Positions 1-4,800 of a DNA stretch of 6,749 nt are shown here, one piece after another (the stretch's first letter is position 1; every line of letters begins with the position of its first letter). Source of the stretch: Peptococcaceae bacterium (GTDB taxonomy: Bacteria; Bacillota; Dehalobacteriia; UBA4068; UBA4997); NCBI GenBank assembly GCA_019421315.1, contig JAHZFN010000154.1, forward strand, positions 4,187 to 10,935. The letters are read 5' to 3'. The position numbers and the translations under genes are program-made. The notes beneath the pieces were generated by a model, which was given only the letters and a program-made list of their open reading frames with translations, did not search any database and was not told the DNA's origin.

Positions 1-55
1 TTGCAAAACCTATTTGTCGCCAAAGAAACGTTTGATTTCGATTTCAGCGTTTTCT
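1..55. repeat. 55-bp direct repeat, left copy (ndk 3' end)
   Basis: Bases 1-55 are identical to 258-312, offset 257; identity stops at base 56 (a versus t at 313). The repeat covers the last 14 codons of ndk, its TAG stop and 9 bases beyond. Because the left copy begins at the first base of the window, its full extent to the left is unknown. Fifty-five is also a common de Bruijn graph k-mer length, so a shared k-mer at a contig end is a plausible explanation alongside a true local duplication (inference). Confidence 0.95.
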
Positions 56-102
56 AAAAAAATATCATTTTTTTGCTTAGTTTTTTTACTTCTCATAAAC
101 AT
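10..102 (-). pseudogene. ndk 3' fragment fused in frame to an unrelated 16-codon open frame
   Basis: Read on the minus strand, bases 55-10 encode the last 14 residues of Ndk (ENAEIEIKRFFGDK) and its TAG stop. Upstream of the repeat boundary the frame stays open for 16 non-ndk codons back to an ATG at 102, giving a 30-residue frame that starts MFMRSKKTKQKNDIFL. A purine-rich GGAGGGTGGAG lies 9 bases before this ATG and could act as a ribosome binding site. An in-frame TAG lies further upstream. There is no catalytic His or nucleotide-binding part, so it cannot be a working kinase. It is either a relic of a local duplication, an assembly product, or, least likely, a translated short peptide. 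The in-frame join has a one-in-three chance of being accidental. Confidence 0.45.
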
Positions 103-194
103 AAAGCAATACTCCACCCTCCGCAACTATCCTCACAAGACCATTGTTCAAAAAATTTTTTCGCAAAATTAATTGCTTATGCACATACAATCGC

Positions 195-226
195 AAAAAA
201 ATCAGGCTCCGATTAACTCGGAGCCT
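195..226 (-). terminator. Rho-independent terminator of ndk
   Basis: A perfect 9-bp inverted repeat (AGGCTCCGA at 204-212, TCGGAGCCT at 218-226) encloses the loop TTAAC. On the minus strand the stem is followed by GA and then seven T (complement of A 195-201), the layout of an intrinsic terminator. It begins about 40 bases after the ndk stop. In the plus direction the T-tract is poor (TTGCTTTG), so it is assigned to ndk. Confidence 0.88.
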
Positions 227-257
227 TTGCTTTGTCTAAACTAAATTAATTTATATT

Positions 258-312
258 TTGCAAAACCTATTTGTCGCCAAAGAAACGTTTGATTTCGATT
301 TCAGCGTTTTCT
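258..312. repeat. 55-bp direct repeat, right copy (inside ndk)
   Basis: This is the copy that belongs to the intact ndk gene. It is identical to 1-55, with 202 bases of AT-rich spacer between the copies. That spacer holds the ndk terminator and no convincing complete gene. Confidence 0.95.
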
Positions 313-671
313 TTGGAATCGGAACCATGAATAAGATTTTCGGTTGTGCAGAAAGCATAGTCGCCGCGAATTGTACCGGGAGCAGCTTCTTCAAATTTGG
401 TTGCACCCATCAAAATTCTCATACCCAAAACAACATCGGGACCTTCAACGATCATAGCCAAAACAGGACCGGAAGTCATGTATTCAACCAATTCGGGGAA
501 GAAAGGCTTGTCTGTCAAATGTGCATAATGTTCTTTCAAAATGTCAGCGTCCAACTGCATTGTTTTGGCTTCGGTAATTTTATAACCTTTTTTTTCAATT
601 CTGGCAATGATTTCACCCATCAAACCTCTTTTCAAAGCATCGGGTTTAAGCATAATATAAGTTCTGTCCAT
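267..671 (-). CDS. ndk: Nucleoside diphosphate kinase
   Basis: Ndk moves the gamma phosphate from ATP to other (d)NDPs through a phosphohistidine intermediate, balancing cytosolic (d)NTP pools. The 134-residue product is full length for a bacterial Ndk (family usually about 135-150). Visible family residues are K9 in the N-terminal KPDA motif, Y49, F57, R85, T91, R102, N112 and the catalytic H115 in the NLIHGSDS signature, with E126 behind it; each is offset by three from the classical numbering (K12, H118 and so on). The start is fixed by AGGAGG at 680-685, eight bases before the ATG. The selenocysteine tRNA lies 27 bases upstream on the same strand without an intervening terminator, so the two are probably cotranscribed. 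The stop is TAG, followed by the terminator at 195-226. The last 14 codons recur at the left edge of the window. Confidence 0.98.
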   Translation of the reverse strand: MDRTYIMLKPDALKRGLMGEIIARIEKKGYKITEAKTMQLDADILKEHYAHLTDKPFFPELVEYMTSGPVLAMIVEGPDVVLGMRILMGATKFEEAAPGTIRGDYAFCTTENLIHGSDSKENAEIEIKRFFGDK

Positions 672-698
672 TAATATTTCCTCCTAAAATATGATAAG

Positions 699-795
699 TG
701 GCGGGAATGTGTGCGAATCGAACACACCTGGCACAGGGTCACTGCGCCACAACGGGTTTGAAGTCCGCGCTGACCACCGGATCAGATCCATTCCC
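699..795 (-). tRNA. selC: Selenocysteine tRNA, anticodon UCA
   Basis: The 97-base minus-strand sequence folds as a bacterial tRNA-Sec. It has an 8-position acceptor arm (GGGAATGG with ACATTCCC, the last pair a G-A mismatch) and a 6-bp D stem CTGATC/GGTCAG with the short loop CGGT. The anticodon loop CTTCAAA contains TCA (reads UGA). A long variable arm has an 8-bp stem (TGGCGCAG/CTGTGCCA), and the T arm is GTGTG-TTCGATT-CGCAC. A discriminator G and an encoded CCA (701-699) follow. The long D stem, tiny D loop, long variable arm and UCA anticodon together separate it from tRNA-Ser and suppressor tRNAs. It is charged with serine, converted by SelA and delivered by SelB; none of those genes is in the window. 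The anticodon stem ends in an A-C mismatch beside the loop. Confidence 0.95.
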
Positions 796-810
796 ACAAA
801 ATCTTATTAT

Positions 811-839
811 ATTATAACATATTAATTATATTGGGTAAA
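811..839 (-). promoter_or_regulatory. Sigma-A type promoter of selC-ndk
   Basis: On the minus strand a perfect TATAAT (816-811) lies 17 bases after TTTACC (839-834), a four-of-six match to TTGACA. The expected transcription start is near 804, leaving a leader of about nine bases before the tRNA 5' end at 795. A second TATAAT lies a little upstream (829-824), so the exact hexamer in use is uncertain. No other convincing promoter lies between selC and ndk. Confidence 0.65.
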
Positions 840-934
840 TACGGCTTTATAACAATTTTTGCCAAAACATTCACCAAAAGCCCCTTTTCAACATAACCTG
901 TACTATAAGACAAATTTTCAAAGGGGGATTTTTC

Positions 935-1216
935 ATGGCAAACAACAACAGAAACCGCTGCGGCTGCTTTGGCAACTGCGGAATTTGGGGCTGGTCCCTT
1001 TTCAACAACTGTGGCTGCAACAACAGAAACAACTGCGGCTGCCGCAAAGAAGATGAAGTTACAATGCCCTGCTGCTGCTTCTGCAAAAATTATGACCCGA
1101 TAAGACGCCGCCGCAACAGCGATGACGGCTGCAACTGCTGCGCTTCTTGCGATTGCTGCGATCCTTGCGATTGCTGCGATCCTTGCGAACGTAGCCGTAA
1201 CCGATGCGAAAGATAA
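935..1216 (+). CDS. Small extremely cysteine-rich protein (unknown function)
   Basis: The product has 93 residues, 22 of them Cys (positions 9, 11, 15, 26, 28, 34, 36, 46-48, 50, 66, 68, 69, 72, 74, 75, 78, 80, 81, 84, 91). The N-terminal half is rich in Asn, Arg and Gly with paired NNCGC motifs; then come a CCCFC cluster, a basic stretch RRRR (57-60) and three hexapeptide repeats NCCASC, DCCDPC, DCCDPC (67-84). There is no signal peptide or membrane segment. AAGGGGGA (921-928) sits about seven bases before the ATG and decides the start; the stop is TAA. I do not recognise the family. Cys spacing of C-x-C and CC-x-x-C suits metal binding or disulfide crosslinking, as in Cys-rich spore coat or exosporium proteins (analogy only). 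No clear promoter or terminator was found. The minus-strand open frame opposite it is low-complexity Ala and is a shadow. Confidence 0.85.
   Translation: MANNNRNRCGCFGNCGIWGWSLFNNCGCNNRNNCGCRKEDEVTMPCCCFCKNYDPIRRRRNSDDGCNCCASCDCCDPCDCCDPCERSRNRCER
1133..1186 (+). repeat. Three tandem 18-bp units coding [N/D]CCxxC
   Basis: Units lie at 1133-1150, 1151-1168 and 1169-1186. The second and third are identical (GATTGCTGCGATCCTTGC) and the first is diverged. They encode NCCASC, DCCDPC and DCCDPC. The exact identity of the last two suggests a recent duplication that kept the frame. Confidence 0.95.
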
Positions 1217-1274
1217 CATATGCGGTAACCGACAGTGCTTATCATTAAAAATCAGTAAAAAGTTTTAAATCGGC

Positions 1275-1290
1275 TGTGAATTAACTCACC
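1275..1290. promoter_or_regulatory. Candidate CRP/FNR-family operator
   Basis: TGTGA (1275-1279), six bases, TCACC (1286-1290): nine of ten positions match the TGTGA-N6-TCACA site used by CRP/FNR-type regulators. It lies in the spacer between the two Cys-rich genes, upstream of the possible promoter at 1342-1370. A single short palindrome in AT-rich DNA can arise by chance, so this is only a candidate. Confidence 0.3.
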
Positions 1291-1296
1291 TAATTA

Positions 1297-1361
1297 ACTT
1301 AACAAATTCACTTACTTAATTAACTTACTTAACTTACTTACTTGACTTAAATTATTGACTT
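1297..1361 (+). repeat. Degenerate ACTT repeat tract
   Basis: ACTT occurs ten times in 65 bases (starts 1297, 1310, 1314, 1323, 1327, 1332, 1336, 1340, 1345, 1358), often as ACTTACTTA with steps of 4, 5 or 9. It occupies the middle of the 265-base spacer (1217-1481) between the Cys-rich genes. No gene, RNA family or riboswitch was recognised in that spacer. The tract may vary in length by slippage (inference). Confidence 0.8.
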
Positions 1362-1370
1362 GCATAAAAA
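1342..1370 (+). promoter_or_regulatory. Possible promoter for the second Cys-rich gene
   Basis: TTGACT (1342-1347) is followed after 17 bases by TAAAAA (1365-1370), five-of-six and four-of-six matches to the sigma-A hexamers. It would give a leader of roughly 100 bases before the ATG at 1482. A second TTGACT at 1356-1361 has no matching -10. The -10 is weak and an alternative sigma factor is possible. Confidence 0.35.
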
Positions 1371-1481
1371 ACTTGTTTGCGACAAAAAACATTTTCCGAA
1401 AAAACTGTTTGCGGGGCTCTGCACCCATTGCCGTTTATCGGCATAAATATAAATATGACTATTATAAAGGAGGTTTTACTT

Positions 1482-1706
1482 ATGTTATATAATTCCTACG
1501 GAGGCTGCGGCTGCGGCTGCGGCTGCGAAACCTATAATAATAACTGCTGCTGCAACGGCTTAGGCTATAATTACCTGGGCGGCGGTTTGGGCAATGCTGC
1601 GTTCAGCTTTGTCGGTGACTGGGTAAACATCGTGGTAACATTAACTATTTTGCAAAGCATTTTGGGCTTGGTTTGCAACTGGAACTGCTGCGGCTGCAAC
1701 AACTGA
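1482..1706 (+). CDS. Small Gly/Cys-rich protein with a hydrophobic segment (unknown function)
   Basis: The product has 74 residues and 11 Cys (9, 11, 13, 15, 22-24, 65, 69, 70, 72). Order: a Tyr/Gly start, a GCGCGCGC run (8-15), a CCC cluster (22-24), a Gly-rich hinge (GLGYNYLGGGLG, 26-37), one hydrophobic stretch at about 39-64 long enough to cross a membrane (core WVNIVVTLTILQSILGLV, 47-64), and a CNWNCCGCNN tail. The start is set by AAAGGAGG (1466-1473), eight bases before the ATG; an upstream extension to a TTG at 1377 lacks a ribosome binding site. The stop is TGA, notable because tRNA-Sec is encoded nearby, but only five codons follow before TAG. CGC and CC clusters resemble the upstream Cys-rich protein, so the two may work together. 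The Gly/Tyr head plus short hydrophobic helix recalls small YjcZ-type spore proteins of Bacillus (analogy, not homology). Function unknown. Confidence 0.82.
   Translation: MLYNSYGGCGCGCGCETYNNNCCCNGLGYNYLGGGLGNAAFSFVGDWVNIVVTLTILQSILGLVCNWNCCGCNN
1503..1526 (+). repeat. (GGCTGC)x4 hexanucleotide repeat coding (Gly-Cys)4
   Basis: Four perfect copies of GGCTGC encode residues 8-15 of the second Cys-rich protein. Gain or loss of a unit would add or remove one Gly-Cys pair without a frameshift. Confidence 0.95.
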
Positions 1707-1749
1707 AGTTCAAATCCAGAATAGTCAAAAAAAACTGCCAAATAACAGC

Positions 1750-1787
1750 AAAAGAACCTGCTTCCGAAAAGAAGCAGGTTCTTTTTT
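1750..1787. terminator. Bidirectional Rho-independent terminator
   Basis: The arms AAGAACCTGCTTC (1752-1764) and GAAGCAGGTTCTT (1771-1783) pair perfectly around the loop CGAAAA, and flanking A and T bases extend the stem by two more A-T pairs. T 1782-1787 follows on the plus strand; on the minus strand TTTT follows the stem. It sits between the converging ends of the second Cys-rich gene (stop 1706) and the SLH gene (stop 1824) and serves both. Confidence 0.93.
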
Positions 1788-1823
1788 ATTCTCTGCCGTT
1801 CCAAACTGCAACAATAGGTCTGG

Positions 1824-4800
1824 TTAGTTCGGCATTATGTTTTCAATAAAGCGTTGGAGCATGGTTGCTACTTCCGCTCTTGTGGAATTGCCCTGAGGCA
1901 CCAGGGTTGTTGCGGTGCGACCGTTAATCAGACCGACTGCATTCGCCCATTTCATGTTGTCAACGGCATAAGCGGAAATTTGATCAGCATCGGAGTAACC
2001 GCTCAAATCTGCCGTTTTGCTTACGTCATATCCCTTGAAGGAAGCATAGCGATAGAAAATTGCCGCCATCTGTTCACGGGTGATATTGTCGTTGGGACCA
2101 AAGGTTTTTGCATCGTAGCCTTTAACAATGCCGTTGGCGTTTGCCCAAGCCACTGCGTCTTCATAATAGGAACCTGCTGCAACATCAGCAAAGTTTGCTT
2201 TTGTTTCAACTTTAGGTTCATTTTCCAAGCGCCAGAGGACAGTTACCATCATTGCACGGCTCATATTGGTTTCAGGCTCGAATGTTGTGTCGGTAACACC
2301 GTTCATCAGACCTTTCTTAACAACATAGTCGATAGCATCTTCTGCCCAATGATCATCGGTATCCGTAAACTTGCTGCCGCCCGGTTGGTCGGGTTTCATC
2401 AAATCGGCATAAGCTTTTTCGGCTTCAACAAGTTTGGGATAATTGGTAACGTCGGCTTTGTCTTTATCGGACAATTTATCGTAAGCGTCGCGCGCTTTTT
2501 CGATTTGATTGCCGCTGTCTTTGGTTACGGGATCGTCGATTGCATCAATCAGCTTGATAACTTCATCGGCAGGTTTAACAACGGGATCAACGTTGGAGCC
2601 GCCGCCGCCACCGCCGCCTACGGCTTTAACAATTACGGGGTTACCGATTAATTGATAATTGCCGCCGGCGTCAATTGCCACGGAGTATTCTTTATTAATT
2701 GTAAATTCTCCGTACAATGTGTAGCTGGATTTGCCGTCGTATGCTCTTTCCGTTATGCGGGTCAGCGCAACTTGAGCGCCGTCCAGAGTAACGTTAAAGT
2801 TATCATCTGTCAAACCGCTAATTTCTCGGTCGAATTTAACTGTCAGCGCTGTTTTGTTGCCGGAACCGGAAACAACGTTGACAACCATCGGTGTAATTGT
2901 CAAGTCTGCGCCGCTGCCATCGGCATATTCATAGGTAACAGCATAATTTGCAGCTTCGACGCCGCTCATTGTAACAGCGTCAACATATAAGCCTGCATCG
3001 CTGTCTTTGGTTATGCCGTTCTTGTACTCATAGGTGGGTTTCGCAGTGAGTACGTCTTCGTTTTCACCGTTGACAAAACCTACATATGTAAATTCGGGAG
3101 CGGCATTTTCCTGACCGTATTCTCTGGTTACATCAGCAACTTTAATTATCAGAGATGCAGGGTTAATTGTCAAAACGCCTTTTTCTTCACTGATTGTAAA
3201 GTTGTAGTTCTGATCATCGCTTAAAGTTCTGCCGTCTTTCAAAGCAACGGTAATCGGATATTCGCCAACGCCTGCTTTTTGGTTAAGCTCATCGGCATCG
3301 GAAGTCAAGTTGAACATAGCCGTTACTTTTGCCACATAATCGGCGTTTTGCATATCCTTATCCAAAAGTCCGATAATTTCAAACTGCGGATTAGCTTCGC
3401 CGTAAATCTTGGCAACATCCTTGGCTTTGATTACCGCATTGGCTTTGTTGATATAAAGAGTTGCGGTGCCGCTGCCTTTGTAAGCGGGATTGCTTTCGGG
3501 TATGGTGTAATGAACTGTGTAAACACCTGCTGTAACAGGTTCGGTAACTGTCGGGTCGGTTGTCAGGGTGTAGCTTACTTCAACGTTTTTGTCTGCGCCG
3601 TCAAGAACGGGAACAAAACGAGAATCGTCGGAAATCAGACTGATTGTCTGAATTTCGGAATTGTACACTTTAACGTTATCAACCGCAGTCAAAGCGATGG
3701 CTTTCTTATCGGCGTTCAGGGTAATTTCCGCTGTAATGCCGCTTTGATAATTGTTATCCGTAATTTCGGCTTTAATGGTTACTGTGCCGCTTGCCAAAAC
3801 GGTAACAAGACCGTTTTCGTCAACGGTTGCAACATATTGATTGTCGCTGGACCATTTAACATCGGGCATTGTGCTGCCGTAGTAAGCGTACAGGTTAAAG
3901 ATATCGCCGACTGTTACATTTTGACCGGAGCCTGTAATGTAGAATTTACCGCCGATTGCGCCGGTAACCGTCATTACACCCGTGTTGTCATATTTGAATG
4001 TGTAGTTGTCAGCTCTGCCACCCGATACTGTGATGGGATATTCACCGACAGGGCTGGAGGCATTGGCTTCAACGGAAGCAACGGGTTCAACAAACAGGTT
4101 GTTTGCATTTTCGCCTTCCACAAAGCCATCATAAATCAATTCAAATACGGGGTTGGCTTCACCAAAGGCCCGTTCTGCATCTTTGGCTTTTACGGTGAGT
4201 TCTTTTTTGCTGATTTCAAATTCAGCACTTGTTTCGTATGTTTCGTAGTTATCGCCTGTGTAGGTTGCGGTTACAACATATTTGCCTGCATTAACAGGTT
4301 TTTGACCGTCTGCTGTGGAGTATTTAACGGTTACGTCAACACCGGCAGGAGCCTGATCGTATTGTGCATCTGGCAGTTCACTGCCGTAAACGGTGCCCTG
4401 CTGGCGAATTGTCAAACCGCTCAAAGCAGATTTGGCAATAACGAGAGTTGCGTTGGCAGAACCGTAGTAATTGCCTTCAGCTTCAACTTTAACGTTATAT
4501 GTGCCGCAGGCAATGGGTTTTTCTGTGCTGCCGTTATATTTTACGGTGTACTGTGCGTTTGTATCATCGGGAGTTACCGTTACTTCTTTGGCTTCGCCGT
4601 CATAGGCTTGTTCCAAATTGCCTATAACAAAGCTTACATTCTTTTTGGCTGGAACGAAAACAACCTTGGTTGATTTTTCGCCGTAGTTGCCGTCAGCGGC
4701 TTTTGTAACGTTAATTGTTACTTTTTGACCGACGGAACCGTTTACTTTAACGGTTGCCAAAGCGGAATTTTCAGCATCTACCGTGATGTCGATGTTATCG

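Noticed and set aside
258..674. 138-residue plus-strand open frame over ndk
   Set aside because: It is the antisense shadow of ndk, whose catalytic residues and ribosome binding site are unmistakable.
1133..1186. Repeats here and in the ACTT tract as a CRISPR array
   Set aside because: The units are short, contiguous and without spacers; one set is coding and the other is a simple-sequence tract.
812..1219. 135-residue Ala-rich open frame on the minus strand
   Set aside because: It is the complement of the TGC-rich Cys gene; repeats such as AIARIAAIAR mirror the GAT/TGC repeats. It has no good ribosome binding site and overlaps the selC upstream region.
1377..1481. N-terminal extension of the second Cys-rich protein from TTG 1377
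   Set aside because: It has no ribosome binding site and unlike composition; AAAGGAGG at 1466-1473 fits the ATG at 1482.
1704..1724. TGA of the second Cys-rich gene as a selenocysteine codon, extending to TAG
   Set aside because: Only five codons (SSNPE) would follow, and no convincing SECIS-like hairpin is seen just after the TGA; a terminator lies close downstream. An ordinary stop is simpler despite the nearby selC.
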